From Streptomyces halobius (lineage in GTDB: Bacteria; Actinomycetota; Actinomycetes; Streptomycetales; Streptomycetaceae), in contig NZ_CP086322.1 in NCBI RefSeq assembly GCF_023277745.1, positions 7,316,001 through 7,380,000 of the forward strand: a DNA stretch of 64,000 bases, in the 5' to 3' direction. The notes under the pieces are model-generated. The model was not told where the DNA came from and did not search any database. It saw nothing but the letters and a program-made list of their open reading frames with translations. Shown here piece after piece: positions 9,096 through 20,405 of this stretch. Position numbers and translations under genes: made by a program. Within the stretch, counting starts at the first letter, position 1. Each line of letters begins with the position of its first letter.

Positions 9096-11147
9096 ATGGC
9101 AGACCCCAGCACCTACCGACCCAAGCCGGGACAGATCCCCGACTCGCCGGGGGTCTATAAGTTCCGCGACGACCACGGCCGGGTCATCTACGTGGGCAAG
9201 GCCAAGAGCCTGCGCCAGCGCCTGGCCAACTACTTCCAGGATCTGGCCGGGCTCCATCCGCGTACGCGCACGATGGTCACCACCGCCGCCTCGGTGGAAT
9301 GGACCGTCGTCTCCACCGAGGTCGAGGCGCTCCAGCTCGAATACAGCTGGATCAAGGAGTTCGACCCGCGTTTCAACGTCAAGTACCGCGACGACAAGAG
9401 CTATCCGTATCTCGCGGTGACCCTCAACGAAGAGTTCCCGCGCGTCCAGGTCATGCGCGGCGCCAAGAAGAAGGGCGTGCGCTACTTCGGCCCGTACGCC
9501 CACGCCTGGGCGATCCGCGAGACCGTCGACCTGATGCTGCGTGTCTTCCCTGTGCGTACGTGCTCCGCGGGTGTCTTCAAGCGCTCCGCCCAGATCGGCC
9601 GCCCCTGCCTGCTCGGCTACATCGGCAAGTGCTCCGCCCCCTGCGTCGGACGGATTTCGGCCGAGGAACACCGCGAACTGGCCGAAGAGTTCTGCGACTT
9701 CATGGCCGGCCGCACCGGCGCGTACATCCGCCGCCTGGAGCGACGGATGCAGGACGCGGCCGAGGAGATGGAGTACGAGCGCGCCGCCCGGTTGCGCGAC
9801 GACATAGGGGCGCTCAAGCGGGCGATGGAGAAGAGCGCCGTGGTGCTCGCCGACGCCACCGACGCCGATCTCATCGCCGTCGCCGAGGACGAACTCGAAG
9901 CCGCCGTCCAGATCTTCCACGTCCGCGGCGGCCGGGTGCGCGGCCAGCGCGGATGGGTCACCGACAAGGTGGAGGCCGTCACCACCGCCGGCCTCGTGGA
10001 GCACGCCCTGCAGCAGCTGTACGGCGAGGAGCAGGGCGACGCCGTCCCCAAGGAGGTCCTGGTCCCCGCGCTCCCCGAGCCCGTCGAGCCGGTCCAGCAG
10101 TGGCTCTCCGGGCGCCGTGGCTCCCAGGTCTCGCTGCGCGTCCCGCAGCGCGGCGACAAGAAGGACCTGATGGCCACGGTCGGCCGCAATGCCCAGCAGG
10201 CCCTGGCCCTGCACAAGACCAAGCGCGCCTCCGACCTGACCACCCGCTCCCGCGCGCTGGAGGAGATCGCCCAGGCCCTCGGCCTGGATTCGGTGCCGCT
10301 GCGCATCGAGTGCTTCGACATCTCCCACCTCCAGGGGGAGGACGTCGTCGCCTCGATGGTGGTCTTCGAGGACGGTCTCGCCCGTAAGAGCGAATACCGC
10401 CGCTTCCAGATCAAGACCTTCGAGGGCCAGGACGATGTCCGCTCCATGCACGAGGTCATCGGCCGCCGCTTCAAGCGCTATCTCCAGGAGAAGGAGAAGT
10501 CCGGTGAGTGGACGGAGGAGCCGCCCGCGGACGCCCCGGTGGAGGACGACGGCACCCCGGACGCGATGGCCGGCCGCGCCACCGACGAGAACGGCCGCCC
10601 CAAGCGCTTCGCCTACCCGCCCCAGCTGGTGGTCGTCGACGGCGGCGCCCCTCAGGTCGCGGCCGCCCGCCGGGCCCTGGACGAGCTCGGTATCGACGAT
10701 GTCGCCGTCTGCGGTCTCGCCAAGCGCCTCGAAGAGGTCTGGCTGCCGGACGAGGACGATCCGGTCGTGCTGCCCCGCAGCAGCGAGGGCCTCTACCTCC
10801 TCCAGCGCGTCCGCGACGAAGCACATCGCTTCGCCATCACCTACCAGCGCAGCAAGCGCGCCAAGCGGCTGACGTCCTCGCCGCTCGACTCCGTCGCCGG
10901 CCTCGGGGAGAGCCGCCGCCAGGCCCTGCTGAAGCACTTCGGTTCGCTGAAGAAGCTGCGGGCCGCGACGGTCGACGAGATCTGCGAGGTCCCGGGCGTC
11001 GGGCGCAAGACCGCCGAGACGGTCGTCGCGGCGCTGGCCGGGGCGGCACCGGCCGCCCCCGCGGTGAATACCGCCACAGGAGAGATCATTGAGGATGACG
11101 GGGCCCCGCCGGCCGCGTCGTCAGCAGAACGGGGGCAGAACAGATGA
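9096..11147 (+). CDS. uvrC: excinuclease ABC subunit C
   Basis: 683-aa nuclease that makes both incisions in UvrABC repair. The GIY-YIG domain is N-terminal ([20 protein letters not shown]), followed by a Cys-containing stretch, a UVR motif around 9750-9850, the RNase H-like second nuclease domain ([20 protein letters not shown] and VVDGGAPQV) and C-terminal helix-hairpin-helix motifs ([31 protein letters not shown]). ATG 9096 gives the usual [12 protein letters not shown] start; an upstream in-frame start at 9066 adds ten residues without homology. Its stop overlaps rapZ by 4 bp, placing a repair gene at the head of the RapZ-YvcK-WhiA operon. Confidence 0.97.
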   Translation: MADPSTYRPKPGQIPDSPGVYKFRDDHGRVIYVGKAKSLRQRLANYFQDLAGLHPRTRTMVTTAASVEWTVVSTEVEALQLEYSWIKEFDPRFNVKYRDDKSYPYLAVTLNEEFPRVQVMRGAKKKGVRYFGPYAHAWAIRETVDLMLRVFPVRTCSAGVFKRSAQIGRPCLLGYIGKCSAPCVGRISAEEHRELAEEFCDFMAGRTGAYIRRLERRMQDAAEEMEYERAARLRDDIGALKRAMEKSAVVLADATDADLIAVAEDELEAAVQIFHVRGGRVRGQRGWVTDKVEAVTTAGLVEHALQQLYGEEQGDAVPKEVLVPALPEPVEPVQQWLSGRRGSQVSLRVPQRGDKKDLMATVGRNAQQALALHKTKRASDLTTRSRALEEIAQALGLDSVPLRIECFDISHLQGEDVVASMVVFEDGLARKSEYRRFQIKTFEGQDDVRSMHEVIGRRFKRYLQEKEKSGEWTEEPPADAPVEDDGTPDAMAGRATDENGRPKRFAYPPQLVVVDGGAPQVAAARRALDELGIDDVAVCGLAKRLEEVWLPDEDDPVVLPRSSEGLYLLQRVRDEAHRFAITYQRSKRAKRLTSSPLDSVAGLGESRRQALLKHFGSLKKLRAATVDEICEVPGVGRKTAETVVAALAGAAPAAPAVNTATGEIIEDDGAPPAASSAERGQNR

Positions 11148-12097
11148 GCACACCGCACGAAGAGCAGGAAACCGAGAGAGCTGAGAGAGACGGTGCACAG
11201 GTGAGTACGGGCACGACCGACCAGGGCGAAAGCGCCGCGATCCCCGAGCTGGTGATCATCTCCGGGATGTCGGGCGCCGGCCGGAGCACCGCCGCCAAGT
11301 GCCTGGAGGACCTCGGCTGGTTCGTCGTCGACAACATCCCGCCCGAGCTGATCCCGCCGATGGTCGAGCTGGGCGCCCGATCCCAGGGCAATGTCGCCAA
11401 GATCGCGGTCGTCGTCGATGTCCGCGGCCGCCGCTTCTTCGCCAATCTCAAGGAGTCACTGGCCACCCTCGACGCACAGAACGTCAAGCGCCGCATCGTC
11501 TTCCTGGAGTCCTCCGAGGAGGCCCTGGTGCGCCGCTTCGAGTCGGTGCGCCGTCCGCACCCCCTCCAGGGCGACGGCCGGATCGTCGACGGCATCGCCG
11601 CCGAGCGCGATCTGCTGCGCGAGCTGCGCGGCGACGCCGACCTGGTCATCGACACCTCCAGCCTCAACGTCCACGAACTGCGCGCCAAGCTGGACGCCCA
11701 GTTCGCCGGCGAGGAGGCCCCCGAGCTGCGCGCCACGGTCATGTCGTTCGGCTTCAAGTACGGCCTCCCGGTCGACGCCGACATGGTCATCGACTGTCGC
11801 TTCATCCCCAACCCGCACTGGGTGCCCGAGCTGCGCCCCTTCACCGGCCTCAACGAAGAGGTCTCCGACTACGTCTTCAACCAGCCCGGCTCCAAGGAGT
11901 TCCTGGACGGCTACGCCGAGCTGCTGCGCCTCGTCGCCGACGGCTACCGCCGCGAGGGCAAGCGCTATGTGACCATCGCCGTCGGCTGCACGGGCGGTAA
12001 GCACCGCAGCGTCGCGATGTCCGAGAAGCTGGCCCGCAGGCTGGTCTCCGAGGGCGTCGAAACCGTCGTCGTCCACCGGGACATGGGGCGCGAGTGA
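11144..12097 (+). CDS. rapZ: RapZ/YvcJ-family nucleotide-binding protein
   Basis: 317-aa P-loop protein. After an unconserved acidic N-terminus of about 35 residues it shows the Walker A variant [30 protein letters not shown], the RRPHPL motif and the C-terminal [18 protein letters not shown]. In Enterobacteria RapZ is an adapter that directs RNase E to a small RNA controlling amino-sugar synthesis; in Gram-positives the protein binds nucleotides but its role is less clear. ATGA overlap with uvrC and GTGA overlap with yvcK show translational coupling on both sides. Confidence 0.95.
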   Translation: MSTPHEEQETERAERDGAQVSTGTTDQGESAAIPELVIISGMSGAGRSTAAKCLEDLGWFVVDNIPPELIPPMVELGARSQGNVAKIAVVVDVRGRRFFANLKESLATLDAQNVKRRIVFLESSEEALVRRFESVRRPHPLQGDGRIVDGIAAERDLLRELRGDADLVIDTSSLNVHELRAKLDAQFAGEEAPELRATVMSFGFKYGLPVDADMVIDCRFIPNPHWVPELRPFTGLNEEVSDYVFNQPGSKEFLDGYAELLRLVADGYRREGKRYVTIAVGCTGGKHRSVAMSEKLARRLVSEGVETVVVHRDMGRE

Positions 12098-13152
12098 CCG
12101 GCCGCGCACGACGGCTCCACCGGGTCCGCAGATTCGTTCCCGGCAGCCGTACGACCAAGGGCGCCACCCCCAAGGTGGTGGCGCTCGGCGGCGGCATGGG
12201 CCTGTCCGCCTCGCTCGCCGCGCTGCGCCGTATCACCGGCGATCTGACCGCCGTGGTCACCGTCGCCGACGACGGCGGCTCCAGTGGCCGGCTCCGCGAC
12301 GAGCTGGGCGTCCTGCCGCCCGGCGATCTGCGCAAGGCGCTGGCCGCCCTGTGCGGCGACGACGACTGGGGCCAGACGTGGTCCCGGGTGATCCAGCACC
12401 GCTTCCAGAGCGAGGGCGAGCTGCATGACCACGCCGTCGGCAATCTGCTGATCGTCGCCCTGTGGGAGCAGCTCGGCGACCATGTCCAGGCGCTGGACCT
12501 GGTCGGCAAGCTGCTCGGCGCGCACGGCCGGGTGCTGCCCATGTCGGCGGTCCCCCTGGAGCTCCAGGCCCAGGTCAGGGGCCACCACCCGGACCGTCCG
12601 GACGAGATCGGCACGGTCCGCGGCCAGGCCACCGTCGCACTCACCCGCGGGGAGGTGCAGTCCGTCCATATCGTCCCCGAGGAGCCGCCGGCCGTCCCCG
12701 AGGCGGTCGCCGCGGTGCGCGACGCCGACTGGGTGGTGCTCGGCCCCGGGTCCTGGTTCTCCTCCGTCATCCCGCATCTCCTGGTGCCGGAACTGCGCGA
12801 GGCGCTGGAGGAGACCAAGGCCCGTAAGGTCCTCTCGCTCAACCTCGCGCCCCAACCGGGCGAAACCGATGGCTTCTCACCGCAGCGTCATTTGGAGGTT
12901 TTGGCCCGACACGCCCCTAAACTCGCCTTCGACGTGGTGCTGGCCGACAAGGCCGCCGTGCCCGACACCGAAGGTCTGACGGCTGCCGCCAAGCAGCTCG
13001 TGGGCAGCGAGGTCGAGCTGGCGGCGGTCGCCGCACAAGGAGACGGCAGGGCGGCGGCCGGGGTAGCCCCCGACCGGCACGACCCGGAGCTGCTGGCAGC
13101 CGCGTACGACCGTATTTTTCGGATGCATGGAAGGATCGGCCCATGGCGATGA
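12094..13152 (+). CDS. yvcK: YvcK/CofD-like protein (gluconeogenesis factor family)
   Basis: 352 aa with the family signature [19 protein letters not shown] near residue 28, then [22 protein letters not shown] and the conserved [10 protein letters not shown] segment. YvcK proteins bind UDP-sugars and are needed for growth on gluconeogenic carbon and for cell-wall homeostasis. The GTG at 12094 overlaps the rapZ stop by 4 bp, and the 3' end overlaps whiA by 10 bp. The order rapZ-yvcK-whiA is conserved across Gram-positives, which supports all three calls. Confidence 0.94.
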   Translation: MTGRARRLHRVRRFVPGSRTTKGATPKVVALGGGMGLSASLAALRRITGDLTAVVTVADDGGSSGRLRDELGVLPPGDLRKALAALCGDDDWGQTWSRVIQHRFQSEGELHDHAVGNLLIVALWEQLGDHVQALDLVGKLLGAHGRVLPMSAVPLELQAQVRGHHPDRPDEIGTVRGQATVALTRGEVQSVHIVPEEPPAVPEAVAAVRDADWVVLGPGSWFSSVIPHLLVPELREALEETKARKVLSLNLAPQPGETDGFSPQRHLEVLARHAPKLAFDVVLADKAAVPDTEGLTAAAKQLVGSEVELAAVAAQGDGRAAAGVAPDRHDPELLAAAYDRIFRMHGRIGPWR

Positions 13153-14132
13153 CGGCTGCGGTGAAGGATGAGATCTCCCGGCTCCCCGTCACCCGGACCT
13201 GCTGCCGGAAGTCGGAGGTCTCGTCGATCCTGCGGTTCGCGGGAGGTCTGCACCTGGTCAGCGGGCGCATTGTGATCGAGGCGGAGCTGGACACCGGCAT
13301 CGCCGCCCGCCGGCTCCGCAAGGACATCCTGGAGATCTTCGGGCACTCCTCCGACCTGGTGGTGATGGCCCCCGGCGGGTTGCGCCGCGGCAGCCGCTAT
13401 GTCGTCCGTGTGGTCGCCGGCGGCGACCAGCTGGCGCGGCAGACGGGCCTGGTGGACGGCCGCGGCCGCCCCATCCGGGGGCTGCCCCCGCAGGTGGTCT
13501 CCGGTGCGACCTGCGACGCCGAGGCCGCCTGGCGCGGCGCCTTCCTCGCGCACGGCTCGCTCACCGAGCCCGGCCGCTCCTCCTCCCTGGAGGTCACCTG
13601 CCCCGGGCCCGAGGCCGCCCTTGCGCTGGTCGGCGCGGCCCGCCGGCTCGGCATCGGCGCCAAGGCCCGCGAGGTGCGCGGGGTGGACCGTGTCGTTGTC
13701 CGGGACGGCGATGCGATCGGCGCGCTGCTGACCCGCCTCGGCGCCCATGAGTCGGTGCTCGCCTGGGAGGAGCGGCGGATGCGCCGCGAGGTCCGCGCCA
13801 CCGCCAACCGCCTCGCCAACTTCGACGACGCCAACCTCCGCCGCTCGGCGCGGGCCGCGGTCGCGGCGGGCGCGCGGGTCGCCCGCGCCCTGGAGATCCT
13901 CGGCGAGGAGGTCCCCGAGCACCTCGCGGCGGCCGGCCGGCTGCGCATGGAGCACAAGCAGGCGTCCCTGGAGGAGCTGGGCGCCCTCGCCGACCCGCCG
14001 CTGACCAAGGACGCCGTGGCCGGCCGGATCCGCCGACTGCTGGCGATGGCCGACAAGCGCGCCCAGGACCTCGGCATCCCCGGCACCGAGTCCAACCTCA
14101 CCGAGGAGCTCGCCGAAGGCATGGTCGGCTGA
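13143..14132 (+). CDS. whiA: sporulation regulator WhiA
   Basis: 329-aa DNA-binding protein required with WhiB to start sporulation septation in Streptomyces. The N-terminal domain is related to LAGLIDADG homing endonucleases ([20 protein letters not shown]) but is not a nuclease; the C-terminal HTH is visible as [23 protein letters not shown] 13143 lies inside the yvcK end. WhiA in this class also autoregulates; I cannot verify a GACAC site upstream. The operon ends here, 255 bp before gap. Confidence 0.96.
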   Translation: MAMTAAVKDEISRLPVTRTCCRKSEVSSILRFAGGLHLVSGRIVIEAELDTGIAARRLRKDILEIFGHSSDLVVMAPGGLRRGSRYVVRVVAGGDQLARQTGLVDGRGRPIRGLPPQVVSGATCDAEAAWRGAFLAHGSLTEPGRSSSLEVTCPGPEAALALVGAARRLGIGAKAREVRGVDRVVVRDGDAIGALLTRLGAHESVLAWEERRMRREVRATANRLANFDDANLRRSARAAVAAGARVARALEILGEEVPEHLAAAGRLRMEHKQASLEELGALADPPLTKDAVAGRIRRLLAMADKRAQDLGIPGTESNLTEELAEGMVG

Positions 14133-14312
14133 ACCGGAGCTGAGTCTTCTCCACGCGCGCCCTCGGCGCCCGTCCATGGGTGCCCGGGGCGTATGTGTGC
14201 AGCCGTCACGAGAGGGCGCGTACGGGCGGACGTTCAGAGGGGCCGAAGGCCGCTCACCTGAGCACCTTTGGTCGCCGATGTCAATGTCACGTACGTCTCG
14301 TCTAGGGGGTAG

Positions 14313-15392
<1,080 letters not shown>

Positions 15393-15426
15393 CCGGTGTG
15401 ACCACCAAGTCACCGCAGATGTAAGG

Positions 15427-15468
15427 ACGGGGCTCGTACGACGCGATGAAGCGTCGTACGGGCCCCGT
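15427..15468 (+). terminator. hairpin between gap and pgk
   Basis: An 18-bp stem (15427-15444 against 15451-15468) with a single T-G mismatch and a 6-nt loop, 34 bp past the gap stop. It could be a partial terminator or an RNA stabiliser of gap transcript, since pgk begins only 38 bp further on. Confidence 0.75.
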
Positions 15469-15506
15469 GCTATGACTGACTTTCCGAACAGAGCCACGGA
15501 GTCACC

Positions 15507-16709
15507 ATGAAGACGATCGACGACCTCCAGGTAGCGGGCCAGCGGGTCTTCGTCCGCGCCGACCTGAACGTGCCGCTGGACGGCACGACCATCACCGACG
15601 ACGGCCGCATCCGCGCCGTCGCCCCGACGATCGCCAAGCTAGCCGAGCGCGGCGCCAAGGTGATCGTCGCCTCCCACCTGGGCCGTCCCAAGGGCGCCCC
15701 GGACCCGGCCTTCTCCCTCGCCCCCGCCGCCGCGCGCCTCGGCGAACTCCTCGGCCGGGACGTCGCGTTCGCGACCGACACCGTCGGCGAGTCCGCCCGG
15801 TCCGTGGTCGCCGCCCTGGCCGACGGACAGATCGCCGTCCTGGAGAACCTCCGCTTCAACGCGGGCGAGACCAGCAAGGACGACGCCGAGCGCGGCGCCT
15901 TCGCCGACCGGCTCGCCGCCCTGGCGGACCTGTACGTGAGCGACGGCTTCGGCGCGGTGCACCGCAAGCACGCCTCCGTCTACGACCTCCCGGCGCGCCT
16001 CCCGCACGCCGCCGGCGATCTGATCGCCACCGAGGTCGGCGTGCTCAAGAAGCTCACCGAGGACGTCAAGCGCCCGTACGTCGTCGCGCTCGGCGGCGCC
16101 AAGGTCTCCGACAAGCTCGCCGTCATCGACCAGCTGCTGGAGAAGGCCGACCGCATCCTCGTCGGCGGCGGCATGGCGTACACCTTCCTCAAGGCCAAGG
16201 GCCACGAGGTGGGCATCTCGCTGCTCCAGGAGGACCAGGTCCCGGCGTGCCTGGGGTACCTGGCGCGGGCCGAGAAGCGCGGCGTGGAGTTCGTTCTCCC
16301 CGTCGACGTGCTGGTCTCGGCCGAATTCCCGGACCTGAAGACCAAGGCCCCCGCGGACTTCGGCACGGTCGACGCCGACAAGATCCCCGCCGACCAGGAG
16401 GGCCTGGACATCGGTCCGAAGACCCGCGAGCTGTTCGCCTCGAAGATCGCCGACGCCGAGACCGTCTTCTGGAACGGCCCGATGGGCGTCTTCGAGCACC
16501 CCGACTACGCCGACGGCACCAAGGCCGTCGCGCAGGCGCTGCTGGACAGCGCCGGTTTCACCGTCGTCGGCGGCGGCGACTCGGCCGCGGCCGTGCGCCT
16601 GCTCGGCTTCGACGAGAATGCTTTCGGCCACATCTCGACCGGCGGCGGCGCCAGCCTCGAATACCTCGAAGGCAAGACGCTCCCCGGCCTTGCCGCTCTG
16701 GAGGACTGA
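15507..16709 (+). CDS. pgk: phosphoglycerate kinase
   Basis: 400-aa enzyme converting 1,3-bisphosphoglycerate plus ADP to 3-phosphoglycerate plus ATP. Family motifs in order are VRADLNVPLDG, VIVASHLGRPKG, ENLRFN, GGAKVSDKLAV, WNGPMGVFE and the nucleotide loop GGGDSAAAVR. The start has GGAG 10 nt upstream. It is followed after only 6 bp by tpiA, so pgk-tpiA is one unit downstream of gap. Confidence 0.97.
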   Translation: MKTIDDLQVAGQRVFVRADLNVPLDGTTITDDGRIRAVAPTIAKLAERGAKVIVASHLGRPKGAPDPAFSLAPAAARLGELLGRDVAFATDTVGESARSVVAALADGQIAVLENLRFNAGETSKDDAERGAFADRLAALADLYVSDGFGAVHRKHASVYDLPARLPHAAGDLIATEVGVLKKLTEDVKRPYVVALGGAKVSDKLAVIDQLLEKADRILVGGGMAYTFLKAKGHEVGISLLQEDQVPACLGYLARAEKRGVEFVLPVDVLVSAEFPDLKTKAPADFGTVDADKIPADQEGLDIGPKTRELFASKIADAETVFWNGPMGVFEHPDYADGTKAVAQALLDSAGFTVVGGGDSAAAVRLLGFDENAFGHISTGGGASLEYLEGKTLPGLAALED

Positions 16710-16715
16710 AGAACC

Positions 16716-17492
16716 GTGAGTGACCGTACCCCGCTGATGGCGGGCAACTGGAAGATGAACCTCAACCACCTTGAGGCCATCGCGCACGTCCAGAAGCTCG
16801 CCTTCGCGCTCACCGACAAGGACTACGAGGCCGTAGAGGTCGCGGTGCTGCCGCCCTTCACCGACCTGCGGTCGGTGCAGACGCTGGTCGACGGCGACAA
16901 CCTCAAGATCAAGTACGGCGCCCAGGACGTCTCGGCGCACGACTCCGGTGCCTACACCGGTGAGGTCTCGGGATCGATGCTCGCCAAGCTCAAGTGCACC
17001 TATGTGGCCATCGGGCACAGCGAGCGCCGCCAGTACCACGGCGAGAACGAAGAGATCTGCAACGCCAAGGTCAAGGCCGCCTTCAAGCACGGTCTGACCC
17101 CGATCCTGTGCGTCGGGGAGGGCCTGGACGTCCGCAAGGCGGGCAACCAGGTCGCGCACACCCTCGCCCAGGTCGACGGCGCCCTGAAGGACGTCCCGGC
17201 CGGGCAGGCCGAGACCATCGTGATCGCGTACGAGCCGGTGTGGGCCATCGGCACCGGCGAGGTCGCCACGCCCGAGGACGCGCAGGAGGTCTGCGGTGCG
17301 ATCCGCGGCCGCCTCGCCGAGCTCTACAGCCAGGAGCTGGCCGACAAGGTCCGCATCCAGTACGGCGGCTCGGTCAAGTCCGGGAACGTCGCGGCGATCA
17401 TGGCGCAGCCGGATGTCGACGGCGCCCTGATCGGCGGCGCGGCGCTGGACGCGGACGAATTTGTGAAGATCGTCCGCTTCCGCGACCAGTAG
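16716..17492 (+). CDS. tpiA: triosephosphate isomerase
   Basis: 258-aa TIM-barrel enzyme interconverting dihydroxyacetone phosphate and glyceraldehyde 3-phosphate. Visible are the substrate Lys in AGNWKMNLN, the catalytic His in IGHSERRQ, the catalytic Glu in [11 protein letters not shown] with the flexible loop after it, and the phosphate motif [10 protein letters not shown]. The GTG start lies 6 bp after pgk. A short perfect hairpin follows the stop. Confidence 0.97.
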   Translation: MSDRTPLMAGNWKMNLNHLEAIAHVQKLAFALTDKDYEAVEVAVLPPFTDLRSVQTLVDGDNLKIKYGAQDVSAHDSGAYTGEVSGSMLAKLKCTYVAIGHSERRQYHGENEEICNAKVKAAFKHGLTPILCVGEGLDVRKAGNQVAHTLAQVDGALKDVPAGQAETIVIAYEPVWAIGTGEVATPEDAQEVCGAIRGRLAELYSQELADKVRIQYGGSVKSGNVAAIMAQPDVDGALIGGAALDADEFVKIVRFRDQ

Positions 17493-17500
17493 CGGCTATG

Positions 17501-17521
17501 ACGACGGGCCCGGCCCGTCGT
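17501..17521 (+). terminator. hairpin after tpiA
   Basis: Perfect 9-bp inverted repeat ACGACGGGC / GCCCGTCGT with a 3-nt loop, 8 bp past the tpiA stop. Confidence 0.65.
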
Positions 17522-17631
17522 ACCCTGTCGGGGCCGGGGCCGGTGTACAGCGCCGTCCGGCCCCGCGTTGTTCGATCTTCAACCGAACATCGGTACGTTC
17601 CGTCCGTCAGTCCTAGAGAGTTGGTCCAGCC

Positions 17632-17868
17632 GTGGTCATCGGGTTCTCGATCGCCCTCATCGTCTTCAGCCTGCTGCTGATGATGCTGGTGCTCATGCAC
17701 AAGGGGAAGGGCGGCGGACTGTCCGACATGTTCGGTGGCGGTATGCAGTCCTCGGTCGGCGGCTCCTCGGTCGCCGAGCGGAACCTCGACCGCATCACCA
17801 TCGTGGTCGGTCTGCTGTGGTTCGCCTGCATCGTCGTCCTGGGCATTTTCATGAAGCTCGGGAAGTGA
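17632..17868 (+). CDS. secG: preprotein translocase subunit SecG
   Basis: 78-aa membrane protein of the SecYEG channel. It has two hydrophobic helices (FSIALIVFSLLLMMLVLMHK and TIVVGLLWFACIVVLGIFM) joined by the conserved loop KGKGGGLSDMFGGG, which is diagnostic. The GTG start at 17632 is at the N-terminus of the first helix. The gap-pgk-tpiA-secG order is common in actinobacteria. The 139-bp leader after tpiA should carry its own promoter. Confidence 0.95.
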   Translation: MVIGFSIALIVFSLLLMMLVLMHKGKGGGLSDMFGGGMQSSVGGSSVAERNLDRITIVVGLLWFACIVVLGIFMKLGK

Positions 17869-18046
17869 CTCGGCGTCGGAGGTGCGACCTATCATGAGGG
17901 CGACGTCCTGGAACGGGTAACTCCTGTCACTGGACGCGCGTTGGGCCTTACGTAGACTGGGGCGCCCGCAGCGCAGTCGCTGTGAGAGCCCGCAGCGCAG
18001 CTGATGTCAGAGGCTGAGCGGCACCATTACGCAGGGAGTAACGACC

Positions 18047-18382
18047 GTGGCAAGTGGCAACGCGATCCGAGGAAGTCGGGTCGGGGCGGGGCCGATGGGG
18101 GAGGCCGAGCGCGGTGAGTCCGCGCCCCGCATCCGCATCTCCTTCTGGTGCTCCAACGGGCACGAGACACAGCCCAGCTTCGCCGGCGACGCGCAGGTTC
18201 CGGACACCTGGGACTGCCCGCGCTGTGGTTTCCCGGCCGGCAAGGACCGGGACAGCCCGCCGGACCCGCCGCGCACCGAGCCGTACAAGACTCACCTCGC
18301 CTATGTCCGGGAGCGCCGCAGCGACGCCGACGGCGAGGCGATCCTCGCGGAGGCGCTCGCCAAGCTCCGCGGCGAGATCTGA
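18047..18382 (+). CDS. RbpA-family RNA polymerase-binding protein (paralogue-like)
   Basis: 111 aa. The start NAIRGSRVG and the zinc-type pattern FWCSNGHE...WDCPRCGFPAG followed by THLAYVRERRS...LAEALAKLR match the RbpA architecture: an N-terminal tail, a central zinc/beta domain and a C-terminal sigma-interaction helix. RbpA stabilises RNA polymerase open complexes with the principal sigma factor. The Cys/His spacing and the divergent core suggest it is the RbpB-type paralogue rather than RbpA itself, which lies elsewhere in Streptomyces chromosomes; this is inference. GTG 18047 is chosen as it gives the canonical short N-terminus. A 14-bp hairpin follows. Confidence 0.8.
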   Translation: MASGNAIRGSRVGAGPMGEAERGESAPRIRISFWCSNGHETQPSFAGDAQVPDTWDCPRCGFPAGKDRDSPPDPPRTEPYKTHLAYVRERRSDADGEAILAEALAKLRGEI

Positions 18383-18401
18383 CGGACCAGCAGACGCAGC
18401 G

Positions 18402-18441
18402 AACGGCCCGGCCGGGGGACACACCCTCCGGCCGGGCCGTT
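18402..18441 (+). terminator. hairpin after the rbpA-family gene
   Basis: Perfect 14-bp inverted repeat AACGGCCCGGCCGG (18402-18415) against 18428-18441, loop 12 nt, 19 bp past the stop codon. Confidence 0.8.
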
Positions 18442-18490
18442 GGCATGGGGAGTTACGTCGGCCGACAGCGGACAGACAGCTCGGCCCCAC

Positions 18491-18567
18491 TCTCGGCTTC
18501 TCCCCCCTCTCGGCTCCGCTTGAGCGGGGGCACCCATGCGCGGGAGGTGCCCCCCATCGTGCTCTGA
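18491..18567. repeat. dispersed GC-rich palindromic element, copy 1
   Basis: This contains C-tract/G-tract inverted repeats including GGGGGCAC (18526-18533) against GTGCCCCC (18547-18554), plus the phrase CTCGGCTCCGCTTGAGC. The same vocabulary (CACCTCCC or GGGAGGTG, GGGGGCAC, CCCCCATC) recurs at about 27472, 60976 and 63708, and a shorter relative at 51094. Here it is intergenic, 48 bp before pgi. Confidence 0.65.
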
Positions 18568-18614
18568 TCAATTAGGTTGGGGGCGGCGGGGCCGGTACGA
18601 GACAGAGAAGGCTG

Positions 18615-20276
18615 ATGTCCGAGATGAACGCAGAAGGCCGCAGCAGGCTCGACCAGCGGGCCGAGTGGACCGCGCTGAGCAAGCACCGGGAGCAGCTGGG
18701 GGAGGTGCGGCTGCGCGAGCTGTTCGAGGGGGATCCGGCGCGTGCCGACCGCTACACCCTGCGGGTCGGTGATCTGCACCTGGACTACTCCAAGCACCTG
18801 GTCACCGACGAGACGCTGGGGCTGCTGCGGGAGCTGGCCGCGGCCGCGGGGGTGAGCGAACTGCGGGACGCGATGTTCCGCGGCGACAAGATCAACATCA
18901 CCGAGAACCGCGCCGTCCTGCACACCGCGCTGCGCGCGCCCGGCTCCGCGGTCGTCCACGTGGACCGCGAGAACGTCGTCCCGGGCGTGCACGCCGTGCT
19001 CACCAAGATGGCGACCTTCTCCGAGCGGGTACGCTCCGGCGACTGGAAGGGCCATACCGGCCGCCGCATCAAGACGGTCGTCAACATCGGCATCGGCGGC
19101 TCCGATCTGGGTCCGGCGATGGCCTACGAGGCGCTGCGCGCCTACACCCACCGGGACATGCAGTTCCGTTTCGTCTCCAACGTGGACGGCGCCGATCTGC
19201 ACGAGGCCGTACGCGACCTGGACCCGGCCGAGACGCTGTTCGTCATCGCGTCGAAGACCTTCACCACCATCGAGACGATCACCAACGCGACCTCGGCCCG
19301 CGACTGGCTGCTGACGGGCCTGCATGCCGGAGAGGAGGCGGTCGCCAAGCACTTCGTGGCGCTGTCGACCAACGCCCGGAAGGTGGCGGAGTTCGGCATC
19401 GACCCGACCAATATGTTCGAGTTCTGGGACTGGGTCGGCGGGCGCTACTCGTTCGACTCCGCGATCGGCCTGTCGCTGATGATCGCGATCGGCCAGGAGC
19501 GGTTCCGCGAGATGCTGGCCGGCTTCCATCTCGTCGACGAGCACTTCCGCACCGCCCCGCCGGAGGAGAACGCACCGCTCCTGCTGGGCCTGCTCGGCAT
19601 CTGGTACGGCAACTTCTGGGACGCCCAGTCGCACGCGGTGCTGCCGTACAGCCACTACCTCTCCCGGTTCACCGCCTATCTGCAGCAGCTGGACATGGAG
19701 TCCAACGGCAAGTCCGTGGACCGCGACGGCCGGCCGGTCGGCTGGCAGACCGGCCCGGTCGTGTGGGGCACGCCCGGCACGAACGGCCAGCACGCCTACT
19801 ACCAGCTGCTCCACCAGGGCACGAAGATGATCCCCGTCGACTTCATCGGCTTCGCCCGGCCGGTCGCCGATCTGCGGCCCGGTCTGGTCGCTCAGCACGA
19901 CCTGCTGATGGCCAATCTCTTCGCGCAGGGGCAGGCGCTGGCGTTCGGCAAGACGCCCGATGAGGTGCGCGCCGAGGGCGTGGCGGAGGAACTGGTGCCG
20001 CACAAGACGTTCCAGGGCAACCACCCCAGCACCACGATCCTGGCCACCGAGCTCAGCCCGTCCGTGCTGGGCCAGTTGATCGCGCTGTACGAGCACAAGG
20101 TGTTCGTCCAGGGCGCCGTCTGGAACATCGACTCCTTCGACCAGTGGGGCGTGGAGCTGGGCAAGCTGCTCGCCAAGCGGGTCGAGCCGGCGCTGACCGA
20201 GGGCGCGGAGGTGGCGGGGCTGGATGCCTCCACGGCGGGTCTGGTCGCCACGTACCGTGAGATGCGCGGGCGTTGA
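18615..20276 (+). CDS. pgi: glucose-6-phosphate isomerase
   Basis: 553-aa enzyme linking glucose 6-phosphate to fructose 6-phosphate, the branch point between the glycolysis genes upstream and the pentose phosphate genes downstream. Motifs visible: [31 protein letters not shown] with the phosphate site, the [17 protein letters not shown] signature, [16 protein letters not shown] and a C-terminal [14 protein letters not shown] holding the catalytic Lys-side helix. ATG 18615 is preceded by GAGAAGG. It converges with pgl across a strong hairpin. Confidence 0.97.
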   Translation: MSEMNAEGRSRLDQRAEWTALSKHREQLGEVRLRELFEGDPARADRYTLRVGDLHLDYSKHLVTDETLGLLRELAAAAGVSELRDAMFRGDKINITENRAVLHTALRAPGSAVVHVDRENVVPGVHAVLTKMATFSERVRSGDWKGHTGRRIKTVVNIGIGGSDLGPAMAYEALRAYTHRDMQFRFVSNVDGADLHEAVRDLDPAETLFVIASKTFTTIETITNATSARDWLLTGLHAGEEAVAKHFVALSTNARKVAEFGIDPTNMFEFWDWVGGRYSFDSAIGLSLMIAIGQERFREMLAGFHLVDEHFRTAPPEENAPLLLGLLGIWYGNFWDAQSHAVLPYSHYLSRFTAYLQQLDMESNGKSVDRDGRPVGWQTGPVVWGTPGTNGQHAYYQLLHQGTKMIPVDFIGFARPVADLRPGLVAQHDLLMANLFAQGQALAFGKTPDEVRAEGVAEELVPHKTFQGNHPSTTILATELSPSVLGQLIALYEHKVFVQGAVWNIDSFDQWGVELGKLLAKRVEPALTEGAEVAGLDASTAGLVATYREMRGR

Positions 20277-20296
20277 GCCGCGAAGACAGCTAGAGC

Positions 20297-20337
20297 CCGC
20301 AAGGAGCCGGGGAGAGCGTCTCCCCGGCCCCTTGCGG
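20297..20337. terminator. bidirectional hairpin between pgi and pgl
   Basis: 19-bp stem (20297-20315 against 20319-20337) with one mismatch and a GCG loop, between convergent stops at 20276 and 20406. Confidence 0.85.
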
Positions 20338-20405
20338 CCTTCGTCGGCGACCCGGAATCGAGCAACCCTACGGCGAGTTACCGCCTCCGCGAGAGCGGCG
20401 CCGGT

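Noticed and set aside
9069..10937. 622-aa ORF antisense to uvrC
   Set aside because: Long open antisense frame typical of high-G+C DNA; the plus strand clearly encodes UvrC and the antisense protein is low complexity (Gly, Ala, Asp, His) with no domain.
17900..18046. SigR-like promoter before the rbpA-family gene
   Set aside because: GGAAC at about 17909 resembles a -35, but no GTT lies at the required spacing.
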